Source: Thermanaeromonas sp. C210
Lineage (GTDB): Bacteria > Bacillota > DSM-521 > Neomoorellales > Neomoorellaceae
Assembly (NCBI RefSeq): GCF_013167955.1
Contig: NZ_BLWF01000003.1
Location: forward strand, 434,001-498,000
DNA: 64,000 bases
Reading direction: 5' to 3'
In this document: positions 17,256 through 25,273 of the stretch, in pieces
Layout of the letters: the number at the start of each line of letters is the position of its first letter
How positions within the stretch are numbered: position 1 is the first letter of the stretch
Notes under the pieces: model-generated
The model's database searches: none
Seen by the model: the letters and a program-made list of their open reading frames with translations, nothing else
What the model was told of the DNA's origin: nothing
Position numbers and translations under genes: made by a program

Positions 17256-17453
17256 GTGAAGGTCATAATTCACCAGGCCGGGAGGCGGGAACTGGAGGTT
17301 CCCGGGGGAAAGAAGCTGGCCGATATTGCTCGCGAGCTGAATATCAACCTAGAAGCGCACCTGGTAGTGCGCGGGGGCAGCATCCTTACCCGGGACGCAT
17401 TTATTGAAGATGAAGACGTCATCGAAATCTTCCCGGCCATATCGGGGGGATAA
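17256..17453 (+). CDS. ttuB: TtuB/ThiS/MoaD-like sulfur carrier
   Basis: 65-residue beta-grasp protein ending in ISGG; the terminal Gly-Gly is where the thiocarboxylate forms. The segment LNINLEAHLVVRGGSILTRDAFIEDEDVIEIFPAISGG fits TtuB/ThiS-type carriers. GTG 17256 follows GGAAGGAGGT. It is three bases upstream of a TtuA-like sulfurtransferase, the arrangement expected if it donates sulfur for 2-thioribothymidine at tRNA position 54. The symbol rests on that neighbour; a ThiS or generic MoaD role is not excluded. Confidence 0.78.
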   Translation: MKVIIHQAGRRELEVPGGKKLADIARELNINLEAHLVVRGGSILTRDAFIEDEDVIEIFPAISGG

Positions 17454-17456
17454 GAA

Positions 17457-18374
17457 ATGCGCTGTAAAGGTTGTCAGGCCAAGGCTACAGTAGAAGTAAG
17501 GCACCACAATGCCGCCTACTGCAATGACTGTTTCCAGGACTACTTTCTTAAAAGGGTCCAGCATAACATTCGCGCCTACAAAATGTTCTCCCCCGGTGAC
17601 CGTGTGCTTTTGGTGGTCTCCGGTGGTAAAGACAGCCTCAGCCTGTGGGATGCCTTAATACGGCTGGGCTACCAGGTCACCGCCCTTTATATAGACCTGG
17701 GGATTGAGGGCTATTCCCAGCGTTCGGGGGACAAATGCCGGGAGTTCGCTGCCAAGAACGGGACGTCCCTTGGGACCATATCGGTGAAAGAAGTCTGGGG
17801 CTTGAGCATTCCCGAAATAGCCCGGAAAACCCGCCGGACTCCCTGCGCCGTGTGCGGCCGCATTAAGCGCTATCTATTTAATAAATGCGCTCTGGAGGGC
17901 AGTTTTCCGGTTGTGGCCACGGGCCACAACCTGGATGACGAAGCTGCCTCTTTGCTGGGTAACCTCCTCCACTGGCAGACGGGTTATTTGGCCCGCCAGC
18001 AGCCCAATCTGCCGGCTACCCACCCGAAATTGGTGAAAAAAGTCAAGCCCCTGTACACCCTAACCGAGCGGGAGTGCCTCGCCTACGCCCTGATCCGGAA
18101 TATCCCTTACCTCGCCGAAGACTGCCCCTATGCCGAAGGGGCTACCAGCATTACCTATAAAGAAGCCCTCAATCACATCGAAGCAGCATCGCCGGGGACC
18201 AAACTCTCCTTTTTGAAGGGATTCTTAAAGCATAAGGGCCTGTTTCGGGAATACGACGGGGAGGTAGAACTGAGGGAGTGCTCCCGTTGCGGCCAGGTGA
18301 CGACCGAAGAAGTATGTTCCGTTTGCCGCCTTCTGGAAAGGGCCCAAAAGCGCAGCGCGGCTCAACAGAAATGA
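17457..18374 (+). CDS. ttuA: TtuA-type tRNA-5-methyluridine(54) 2-sulfurtransferase
   Basis: 305 residues of the TtcA/TtuA family. An N-terminal zinc finger (CKGCQ...CNDC), the PP-loop ATPase motif SGGKDSLSLWD, catalytic/FeS cysteines in TPCAVCGRIKR and later EDCPYAEG, and a C-terminal zinc finger (CSRCGQ...CSVC) are all in place. The two zinc fingers and the Cys set match TtuA rather than bacterial TtcA. The enzyme adenylates U54 and transfers sulfur from TtuB, which stabilises tRNA at high temperature, so the gene supports a thermophilic host. It shares an operon with the carrier just upstream. Confidence 0.87.
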   Translation: MRCKGCQAKATVEVRHHNAAYCNDCFQDYFLKRVQHNIRAYKMFSPGDRVLLVVSGGKDSLSLWDALIRLGYQVTALYIDLGIEGYSQRSGDKCREFAAKNGTSLGTISVKEVWGLSIPEIARKTRRTPCAVCGRIKRYLFNKCALEGSFPVVATGHNLDDEAASLLGNLLHWQTGYLARQQPNLPATHPKLVKKVKPLYTLTERECLAYALIRNIPYLAEDCPYAEGATSITYKEALNHIEAASPGTKLSFLKGFLKHKGLFREYDGEVELRECSRCGQVTTEEVCSVCRLLERAQKRSAAQQK

Positions 18375-18664
18375 GTTTGCAGAAGGTGTTCCTTAACGGT
18401 GGCATGTCTCTAAGGATTACTCGTCCGGGCGTGTTTTAAAGCAGGAACAGGAGCAGGTAAACAGAAGGCCAGAGGTAGTAAACGCCGAATGAGCGGGGAA
18501 CTCCGCCGAATTCCGAAAGTTGAGCACTACCCTTGCTTTGCCAGGCTATTAGCGCGAGAGGGAGCTAAATCACGCCTAGCTAAAAGGGGGGATAGCTCTC
18601 AGGCTTCCCGAATCTTGTCTGGGGAGCAACTCCGTGCTAAAATAAAGACATCGGAAAAGCCTTA
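18375..18664 (+). other. Intergenic region with tRNA promoter and an IS-end-like scrap
   Basis: No credible gene; a 61-codon frame at 18489 lacks a ribosome site. Bases 18561-18602 (AGCTAAATCAC followed by AAAGGGGGGAT and GCTC-CAG) resemble 43790-43834. A promoter with TTGTCT (18615-18620), 17 bases, TAAAAT (18638-18643) drives the two tRNAs that follow. Confidence 0.5.
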
Positions 18665-18741
18665 CGGGATGTAGCTCAGCTTGGTAGAGCACCTGCTTTG
18701 GGAGCAGGGGGTCGCAGGTTCAAATCCTGTCATCCCGACCA
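18665..18741 (+). tRNA. tRNA-Pro (anticodon TGG)
   Basis: Acceptor stem CGGGATG/CATCCCG, D-arm GCTCAGCTTGGTAGAGC, anticodon loop CTTTGGGAG with TGG, T-arm GCAGGTTCAAATCCTGT, discriminator A and encoded CCA. It is co-transcribed with tRNA-Thr 8 bases downstream. Confidence 0.96.
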
Positions 18742-18749
18742 TATTCAAT

Positions 18750-18825
18750 GCCGGCGTAGCTCAGCAGGTAGAGCAGCTGACTTGTAATCAGCAGGTCACC
18801 GGTTCGAGTCCGGTCGCCGGCTCCA
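18750..18825 (+). tRNA. tRNA-Thr (anticodon TGT)
   Basis: Acceptor stem GCCGGCG/CGCCGGC, anticodon loop CTTGTAA with TGT, T-arm CCGGTTCGAGTCCGG, discriminator T and encoded CCA. The integrase remnant directly downstream makes its 3' end the likely attachment site of a former element. Confidence 0.96.
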
Positions 18826-18858
18826 GTAAAAACTAGGGGTCGCAAGGGTTTGCGGCTC

Positions 18859-19190
18859 CTAAATTTTTTCCTGATCATCGCCAAGTGTTGAGTTGCCGCC
18901 CAGTTGTCGCCCATCTGCGGAAATAGCCTTCTCCAGCCTCTCTACTGTTTTCCGGTGCCAGCGGGGGAGAGCATGGGAGTACATGCGGGCGGTGGTATAG
19001 GCGTCTTTGTGGCGGAGGACTTCCTGAACGGTGGGGAGAGGGATGCCGTGTGCGAGCATGATAGAAGCGCATGTATGCCAGAGATCATGGGGGCGCATTT
19101 CCGGCATGCCTGCTGCTTTGGCTGTTTTTTTTATGGCCCGGTGGACGTTCCTTTGAATAAAACGAGTTTCATTGGCCGTAAGGGACTACT
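18859..19190 (-). pseudogene. Tyrosine integrase, C-terminal remnant
   Basis: Read leftwards from about 19190 (in-frame TAG TAG just upstream) the frame gives roughly 110 codons of a phage-type integrase: ANETRFIQRNVHRAIKK, then RPHDLWHTCASIMLAHG, LRHKDAYTTARMYSHA. The second catalytic arginine of the HxLRHT box is Trp here (DLWHT), while the first-half catalytic region is absent. The nucleophile tyrosine (ARMYSHA) remains. The fragment ends 33 bases from tRNA-Thr, as expected for an element that integrated at the tRNA. It is probably inactive. Confidence 0.75.
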
Positions 19191-19236
19191 ATAACAAAGG
19201 CTGTTGACCTAATAACGCGTCAACAGCCTTTGTTAT
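19191..19236. repeat. 18-bp perfect inverted repeat
   Basis: ATAACAAAGGCTGTTGAC and its exact complement around a 10-base loop (CTAATAACGC). It abuts the 5' break of the integrase remnant. It could be a terminator for the minus-strand genes at 19.3-19.8 kb, since the far arm ends in a T-containing tail, or part of the former element. Confidence 0.6.
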
Positions 19237-19264
19237 GGCGTAATGCTAGGCGCGGCTTCTCAGG

Positions 19265-19615
19265 TTAGGAGTCTATTTGTACGGGGTTAATCTCAACAGC
19301 ACAAATACGGCTTGCGGGGATTATGATGGCCCTCAAGAGCTGTTTATCAACGATTTTGCCGCCGCTGAATACCTTCAAGAAAAGGCAATCGCCACGGGCC
19401 GGAAGTAGGACGGCAAAATTCTTGATAAAGAACAATTTGGACCCGTTTATGACTTTTTTGCAGCAATCGCCGCACTCGAACTCAATGCCGATTTTTTTAT
19501 CATCGTTGCGTTGCAACTCATTGAGGATGGACTCCAGTCCTTCCAATGCTGGATCCCTTTCGGGCGAACTCTCTCTAATCTTGTCAAAAATTGCGTTCAA
19601 ATCAGCTTCAGACAA
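19265..19615 (-). CDS. Hypothetical protein in AT-rich island
   Basis: About 116 residues, no family recognised. It contains a CGDCC motif near residue 50 and an acidic N-terminal helix. I prefer TTG 19615, 8 bases after AAGGAG; GTG 19624 lies directly against that site. Base composition is clearly lower in GC than the neighbours, in keeping with acquired DNA between the integrase remnant and the acetogenesis operon. A coding fragment ending 19 bases upstream (19634-19789) was probably its operon partner. Confidence 0.5.
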   Translation of the reverse strand: MSEADLNAIFDKIRESSPERDPALEGLESILNELQRNDDKKIGIEFECGDCCKKVINGSKLFFIKNFAVLLPARGDCLFLKVFSGGKIVDKQLLRAIIIPASRICAVEINPVQIDS

Positions 19616-19633
19616 TGGAATCACTCCTTCTTT

Positions 19634-19789
19634 TTAGTCTTTGATAATAGAATATGGATCTACCTGGCAAATGGTTACACAATCACGGTGGCCTTCTTGA
19701 ATCGATTCATGAGAAAATAGATCCAGGATGTCTCGGTGAAATTCATAGGCTACATGATGGTAGCCCTCGCATTCGATGATTATCCATAC
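19634..19789 (-). pseudogene. Truncated coding fragment upstream of the hypothetical gene
   Basis: An open minus-strand frame of about 51 codons reads like protein (ECEGYHHVAYEFHRDILDLF, then HRDCVTICQVDPYSIIKD and stop) but has no ATG, GTG or TTG; a TAA at 19790-19792 precedes it. I read it as the 3' end of a gene whose front has been lost. No family recognised. Confidence 0.4.
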
Positions 19790-19792
19790 TTA

Positions 19793-20086
19793 GCAGGCTG
19801 TATCTTGTTATCACTATCATTTTTTGGACAATTAGATAGATTTCTCTAGCCTTTTGGACGAAATATATTATAATTGAGGTAAAGGCCATATGAGCCTCTT
19901 TCTTGCTAGAACGCGGGAGTTAAATATTTTGTCTTTCCCTTTTTATTTAACACGGATAATTGTTAAACAAAAAAAGCAAGAAAAGAAGCTGGTCATTAGC
20001 AGGAAAAACGGGATTTGTGCAGAATTTCACTAATGTTGGTGGCCCTGAACACCAGGGTACTGATTTTTGAACATGGGGGCTTTAGG
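19793..20086 (+). promoter_or_regulatory. AT-rich promoter region of the acetyl-CoA pathway operon
   Basis: About 290 bases without a gene, much richer in A/T than the surroundings. TATAAT at 19869-19874 is the best -10 candidate, but no matching -35 at 17 bases is visible (TTGGAC at 19854 is too close). The leader to cooC is then about 200 bases. I see no known riboswitch in it. Confidence 0.4.
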
Positions 20087-20845
20087 GTGAAGCTAGCAAT
20101 CTCTGGCAAAGGTGGGGTAGGAAAAACCACTCTAGCCGCCGCGTTAACCAGGTTCTTTGCCTGCAAGGGTTACCGGGTCTTTGCGGTGGATGCCGACCCG
20201 GACACCAGCTTAGGATTGGTCCTAGGGCTGCCCGAGGAATGCCTCGGTTCCCTTAAACCTGTAGTGGAGATGCGCGAAGTTATTGCCGAACTTACCGGCG
20301 GCAGCGGGACCTTTTTCTCTCTGAACCCCGATGTGGATAAGCTTTTACAGGATTATACCCTCACCTACGGCAACATTTCCTTTTTGAAAATGGGAGGGGT
20401 GAAGCAGGGCGGTTCAACTTGCTACTGCCGGGAAAATGCCGTGCTCAATGCACTGGTCAACTCCCTCCTCTTGAGGGAAAATGAGATAGTGGTTTTGGAC
20501 ATGAGTGCCGGCATTGAGCACCTTACACGGGGGACGGCGCGGGGTGTAGACGTTATGCTGGTGGTAGTGGAACCCTCCGTGGTGAGTACGCGCACGGCGC
20601 GCGTGGTAGAAAAACTGGCCCTGGAACTGGGTGTTCCCCTGGTCAAATTTGTGGCCAATAAAGTGCGGGACGGCCGCCAGGAACAGTTCCTCCGGGAGCA
20701 TTTTTCGGCGGAAGAACTAATTGGAACCCTACCTTTTCAGGAAGAAATCCTGGATTTGAGCCTGGGAAGGGAGGCCGAGGAGCCCGTGGTTTTCCAGGAG
20801 GCTGTAGCCCGAATAGGCAACTACTTATTAGCCAGCAAGGAGTGA
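20087..20845 (+). CDS. cooC: CooC-type nickel-insertion ATPase for CODH
   Basis: About 252 residues. Deviant Walker A SGKGGVGKTT, switch motif VDADPDTS, and the dimer-interface metal site STCYCREN (Cys-x-Cys) typical of CooC. The family uses ATP to help assemble the Ni-Fe-S C-cluster of carbon monoxide dehydrogenase, and its place directly before acsA agrees. GTG 20087 begins at KLAISGKGG; the frame extends back to 20015, but that extension is not conserved-looking and has no better ribosome site. A second CooC-like gene lies at 28563. Confidence 0.9.
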   Translation: MKLAISGKGGVGKTTLAAALTRFFACKGYRVFAVDADPDTSLGLVLGLPEECLGSLKPVVEMREVIAELTGGSGTFFSLNPDVDKLLQDYTLTYGNISFLKMGGVKQGGSTCYCRENAVLNALVNSLLLRENEIVVLDMSAGIEHLTRGTARGVDVMLVVVEPSVVSTRTARVVEKLALELGVPLVKFVANKVRDGRQEQFLREHFSAEELIGTLPFQEEILDLSLGREAEEPVVFQEAVARIGNYLLASKE

Positions 20846-20946
20846 GGAGTTAGTCATGCCCGCTTCTACCAGTTTAAAGGCTGGGAGCGGAGGAATATAC
20901 CGGTGGTCCCGGTACGGAACTTTTTACCAAGGAGGTACAAGGCATA

Positions 20947-22974
20947 ATGCCCAGGTTTAGCGACCCCAGTCACACCTGCCGTCCTTCCGGCGCCCCGCGG
21001 GTTACGGAACCCAAGCGCCGGGAGCGGAGCATTGACTCTGCGGTGCTTTCGGTGCTGGAGCACACCCGGCAGCTCCCGCAAGTAGTTACCGCCTTCGATC
21101 GCTTTGTAGCCCAACAGCCCCAGTGTAAATTTGGCTATGAGGGAATATGTTGCCGTTTTTGTATGATGGGGCCGTGCAGAATCAAGGGCGACAGCGGTCC
21201 CGGGAGCCGGGGTATATGCGGTGCCTCGCCGTGGACCATAGTGGCCCGAAGTGTCGGCTTGATGATTTTAACCAGTGCCGCGGCCCACTGCGAACACGGC
21301 AACCACATAGCCCACACCCTCCTGGAGATGGCCGAAGGCCACTCGCCGGATTACGAAATAAAGGATCCGGAGAAGCTATACCAGGTCTGCCGGAGGGTAG
21401 GTGTGCAGACGGAAGGAAAGACGGAAGTGGAACTCGCCAGGGAGCTGGCCCTCAAGGCCCTGGAAGATTTCAGCCGCCTTAAGGGGATGGGGGATAGTGT
21501 GTGGGTTACCACCACGGTAACCCCCGGCCGTGTGGAAAAATTCCGTACCCATAACGTCATGCCCCACGGTATCCATGCCACCATTTCGGACCTGGTCAGC
21601 CAGGCCCACGTAGGGAATGATGACGATCCGGTCAACCTAGTGTTCAGCGCAGTGCGCGTGGGGCTGGCCGACTATGCCGGTATGCACATCGCCACCGACC
21701 TTTCGGATATCTTGTTCGGTACGCCGGAGCCCGTAGTAAGCCAGGCCAACATGGGGGTACTGGATCCGGATAAAGTAAATTTCGTTCTCCATGGTCATAA
21801 TCCCTTACTTAGCGAGATAATCGTCCGGGCCGCCCGGGAGATGGAGGGAGAGGCAGTTGCGGCCGGTGCCCGGGGTATCAACCTGGTGGGCATTTGTTGC
21901 ACGGGCAATGAGGTGCTCATGCGGCAGGGAATACCCCTGGTGACCTCCTATGGTTCCCAGGAGCTGGCTATCTGCACCGGAGCCGTAGACGCCATGTGCG
22001 TGGATGTCCAGTGCATCATGCCCGGCCTGCAGCGGGTGGCCGAATGTTTCCATACGCGCCTGATAACTACCTCGGATATCGCCAAAATTCCGGGAGCCTA
22101 TCACCTGGACTACCAGACTCACAGCGCTTTTTCCCAGGCCAAGGAAGTACTGCGCCTGGCCATTCAGGCCTTCCAAGAACGAAAGGAGAGCGGCCGGGAA
22201 GTCTTCATCCCGCCCCTTAAGAATACCGTAGTGGCCGGCTGGAGCCTGGAAGCTCTCTTCAAGCTCTTCGGCGCCGTTAATCCCGAAAATCCCGTACGGG
22301 TCTTAAACGAGGCCATCCTGGAGGGCGAACTGGCCGGGGTGGTCCTCATGGCCGGGTGCAACAATCTTAAAGTCTATCAGGATGCCTCCCACATAGCCAT
22401 TATGAAAGAACTACTCAAGAACAATGTCTTCGTAATAGCTACGGGCTGTTCTGCCCAATCGGCAGCCAAACTGGGACTCATGGATCCGGCTATGGTTGAC
22501 CAACTGTGCGGTGACGGGCTTAAGAGTTTCTTAGCCCGCTTGAGGGAAAAAGCCCAAGTAAGTGTCGGCCTGCCCCCGGTGTTCCACCTGGGTTCCTGTG
22601 TAGATAATACCCGGGCCTCGGATCTCCTCATGGCCATGGCCAACGACCTCGGGGTGGACACTCCTAAAGTACCCTTCGCTGCTTCGGCCCCCGAAGCCAT
22701 GAGCGGGAAGGCTACGAGCATCGGTACGTGGTGCGTAGCCCTCGGGCTTCCCACCCACGTCGGGTGCATGCCGCCCGTGGAAGGAAGCGACCTGATATAC
22801 AGCATTCTGACCCAGATCGCCGGCGACGTTTACGGGGGCTACTTCATCTTTGAAATGGACCCCCAGGTGGCAGCTCGTAAGATACTGAATGCCTTGGAAT
22901 ACCGCACTTGGAAACTGGGTGTGCACCGCGAAGTAGCCGAGCGCTTCGGCACCCGGTTATGCCAGGGTTATTAG
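20947..22974 (+). CDS. acsA: CO dehydrogenase subunit of the CODH/ACS complex
   Basis: 675 residues, matching the bacterial CODH/ACS beta subunit. It reduces CO2 to CO at the Ni-4Fe-5S C-cluster. The B/D-cluster cysteines are in FGYEGICCRFCMMGPCRI and GSRGICGA; C-cluster ligands lie in segments such as ICCTGNEVL, GCNNLKVY, ATGCSAQSA and HLGSCVDNTR. CO is passed through an internal channel to AcsB, encoded 16 bases downstream. Start ATG 20947 follows AAGGAGGTA. No frameshift or missing ligand is visible. Confidence 0.97.
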   Translation: MPRFSDPSHTCRPSGAPRVTEPKRRERSIDSAVLSVLEHTRQLPQVVTAFDRFVAQQPQCKFGYEGICCRFCMMGPCRIKGDSGPGSRGICGASPWTIVARSVGLMILTSAAAHCEHGNHIAHTLLEMAEGHSPDYEIKDPEKLYQVCRRVGVQTEGKTEVELARELALKALEDFSRLKGMGDSVWVTTTVTPGRVEKFRTHNVMPHGIHATISDLVSQAHVGNDDDPVNLVFSAVRVGLADYAGMHIATDLSDILFGTPEPVVSQANMGVLDPDKVNFVLHGHNPLLSEIIVRAAREMEGEAVAAGARGINLVGICCTGNEVLMRQGIPLVTSYGSQELAICTGAVDAMCVDVQCIMPGLQRVAECFHTRLITTSDIAKIPGAYHLDYQTHSAFSQAKEVLRLAIQAFQERKESGREVFIPPLKNTVVAGWSLEALFKLFGAVNPENPVRVLNEAILEGELAGVVLMAGCNNLKVYQDASHIAIMKELLKNNVFVIATGCSAQSAAKLGLMDPAMVDQLCGDGLKSFLARLREKAQVSVGLPPVFHLGSCVDNTRASDLLMAMANDLGVDTPKVPFAASAPEAMSGKATSIGTWCVALGLPTHVGCMPPVEGSDLIYSILTQIAGDVYGGYFIFEMDPQVAARKILNALEYRTWKLGVHREVAERFGTRLCQGY

Positions 22975-22990
22975 AAGGGGGAGAGGAACC

Positions 22991-25183
22991 ATGGCCGTAG
23001 ACTTCGACAAGATATATGAGGGCGCTTTGCCGGACGGCAAGATTCCCACCAAACTCTTCCGGGAGGTTTACCACGGAGCGATTACGGCCGTAAGTTATGC
23101 CGAAATCCTCCTGAACAAGGCCATACGGGACTACGGCCCCGATCACCCGGTAGGATATCCCGACACCGCCTATTATTTGCCGGTAATCCGATGCTTTAGC
23201 GGAGAAAAGGTTACCAAGTTGGGAGACCTGCCTCCCATATTAAACCGTAAGAGGGCCCAAATAAAATCCGAGCTTACCTTTGAAAACGCCAGGCTGGCGG
23301 GCGAGGCCACCTGGTATGCGGCCGAGATCATCGAAGCCCTCCGCTACCTCAAGTATAAGCCCGAGGAACCCCTGGCTCCCGAGCCCGGGACCGGCTTCAT
23401 CAGTGACCCTGTAGTGAGGCGTTACGGGGTCAAAATGGTGGACTGGACCATTCCCGGTGAGGCTATTATTTTAGGTCGGGCCAGAGACCCCAAGGCCCTG
23501 GCGAAGATGGTCCAGGAGCTAATGGGCATGGGCTTCATGCTCTTTATCTGCGATGAAGCTGTCGAACAGCTCCTGGAACAGAATGTCAAACTGGGCATCG
23601 ACTATATTGCCTTCCCCCTGGGCAACTTTACCCAGATAGTCCATGCGGCCAACTATGCCTTGCGGGCCGGCATGATGTTTGGCGGGGTTACGCCTGGTGA
23701 CCGCGACGCCCAGCGCGACTATCAGCGCCGCCGCATCCGGGCCTTTGTCCTTTACCTGGGTGAGCGGGACATGGTCAAGACGGCGGCCGCCTTTGGAGCC
23801 ATCTTCACCGGCTTCCCCGTCATCACCGACCAGCCCCTGGCCGAAGATGAGCAAATTCCCGACTGGTTCTTCAGCGTCGAGGATTATAGTAAAATGGTCC
23901 AGATCGCCATGGAGGTCAGAGGAATTAAGCTCACCAAGATCAAGCTCGAGCTGCCCATCAACTTTGGCCCGGCCTTTGAAGGGGAGAGCATCCGCAAGCA
24001 CGATATGTATGTGGAAATGGGCGGGAACCGCAGCCCGGCTTTCGAACTGGCCAGGAGTGTAGGAGAGGCCGACATTACCGACGGCCGCATCGAGGTCATC
24101 GGGCCCGATCTTCCCGATATCCCCGAGGGCAGCGTCCTTCCCTTCGGCCTCCTCGTGGACATCTACGGCCGCAAAATGCAGGAAGACTTCGAAGGCGTCC
24201 TGGAGCGGCGCATCCACGACTTCATTAATTACGGCGAGGGCCTCTGGCATACCGGCCAGCGGAACATCAACTGGCTGCGCATAAGCAAGGACGCCGTAGC
24301 CAAGGGCTTCCGGTTCAAACACATGGGTGAGCTCCTCATCGCCAAAATGAAGGAAGAATTCCCGGCCATCGTAGACCGGGTACAGGTCACCATAATCACC
24401 GAAGAGGACAGAGTCCGGCAGGAAATGGAGAAGGCTAAAGAAAAATATAAGAAGCGCGACGACCGCATGCGGGGACTGACCGACGAGGCCGTGGACACCT
24501 TCTACTCTTGCGTCCTCTGCCAGTCCTTTGCCCCTAACCACGTATGCATAGTGACTCCCGAGCGAGTGGGCCTGTGCGGGGCGGTGACCTGGCTCGATGC
24601 CAAAGCGTCGTACGAAATCAACAGCGCCGGACCCAATCAGCCCATTCCCAAAGGAGGGGAAATAGACCCCATAAAGGGTATCTGGAAGAGCGTCAACGAC
24701 TACCTCTACAGTGCCTCCAACCATACCCTGGAGCAGGTATGTCTTTACACCCTCATGGAGAATCCCATGACTTCCTGCGGGTGTTTCGAAGCCATCATGG
24801 CGGTGGTGCCCGAACTCAACGGCATTATGATCACTACCCGCGACCATACGGGCATGACTCCTTCCGGCATGACCTTCTCCACCCTGGCGGGTATGATCGG
24901 CGGCGGGGTGCAGACTCCCGGCTTCATGGGCATCGGCCGGAGCTACATTGTAAGCAAGAAGTTCATCAAGGCTGACGGCGGCATCGCCCGTATAGTCTGG
25001 ATGCCCAAATCCCTAAAAGAATACTTGCGGGAAGACCTCGTCCGGCGAAGCGTCGAGGAAGGCCTGGGGGAAAAGTTCATCGACCAGATCGCCGACGAAA
25101 CGGTGGGCACCACAGTGGAAGAAATACTGCCCTTCCTGGAGGAAAAGGGTCACCCGGCCCTCACTATGGACCCCCTCCTGTAG
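22991..25183 (+). CDS. acsB: Acetyl-CoA synthase
   Basis: 730 residues, the bacterial full-length form with the N-terminal CODH-binding domain. It joins CO, the methyl group from the corrinoid protein and CoA. The A-cluster cysteines are visible as CVLCQSFAPNHVC, GLCGAV and TSCGCFE, the last providing the Cys-Gly-Cys that holds the distal nickel. Sequence is very close to what I know of the Moorella protein. Next is a 90-base gap with a GC-rich hairpin (CCGGGG 25204-25209, CCCCGG 25221-25226) that could tune expression of the genes below relative to CODH/ACS. Confidence 0.97.
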   Translation: MAVDFDKIYEGALPDGKIPTKLFREVYHGAITAVSYAEILLNKAIRDYGPDHPVGYPDTAYYLPVIRCFSGEKVTKLGDLPPILNRKRAQIKSELTFENARLAGEATWYAAEIIEALRYLKYKPEEPLAPEPGTGFISDPVVRRYGVKMVDWTIPGEAIILGRARDPKALAKMVQELMGMGFMLFICDEAVEQLLEQNVKLGIDYIAFPLGNFTQIVHAANYALRAGMMFGGVTPGDRDAQRDYQRRRIRAFVLYLGERDMVKTAAAFGAIFTGFPVITDQPLAEDEQIPDWFFSVEDYSKMVQIAMEVRGIKLTKIKLELPINFGPAFEGESIRKHDMYVEMGGNRSPAFELARSVGEADITDGRIEVIGPDLPDIPEGSVLPFGLLVDIYGRKMQEDFEGVLERRIHDFINYGEGLWHTGQRNINWLRISKDAVAKGFRFKHMGELLIAKMKEEFPAIVDRVQVTIITEEDRVRQEMEKAKEKYKKRDDRMRGLTDEAVDTFYSCVLCQSFAPNHVCIVTPERVGLCGAVTWLDAKASYEINSAGPNQPIPKGGEIDPIKGIWKSVNDYLYSASNHTLEQVCLYTLMENPMTSCGCFEAIMAVVPELNGIMITTRDHTGMTPSGMTFSTLAGMIGGGVQTPGFMGIGRSYIVSKKFIKADGGIARIVWMPKSLKEYLREDLVRRSVEEGLGEKFIDQIADETVGTTVEEILPFLEEKGHPALTMDPLL

Positions 25184-25273
25184 TTTGAACCGTTAAGCGC
25201 CGACCGGGGGCGGCTTCCGGCCCCGGCGAAGCTGTAATCTCACTTCTCGGTGGTTAGAAAGGGGTTATAAGCC

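Noticed and set aside
18489-18674. A 61-codon frame before tRNA-Pro.
   Set aside because: It runs into the tRNA, lacks a ribosome site and covers the promoter and repeat-like sequence.
20856-20960. A short ATG frame between cooC and acsA.
   Set aside because: About 34 codons, no ribosome site, overlaps the acsA start region, and composition is not protein-like.
23519-24847. A 442-codon open frame on the minus strand within acsB.
   Set aside because: It is a shadow of the strongly biased third codon positions of acsB, has no ribosome site, and acsB is certain.
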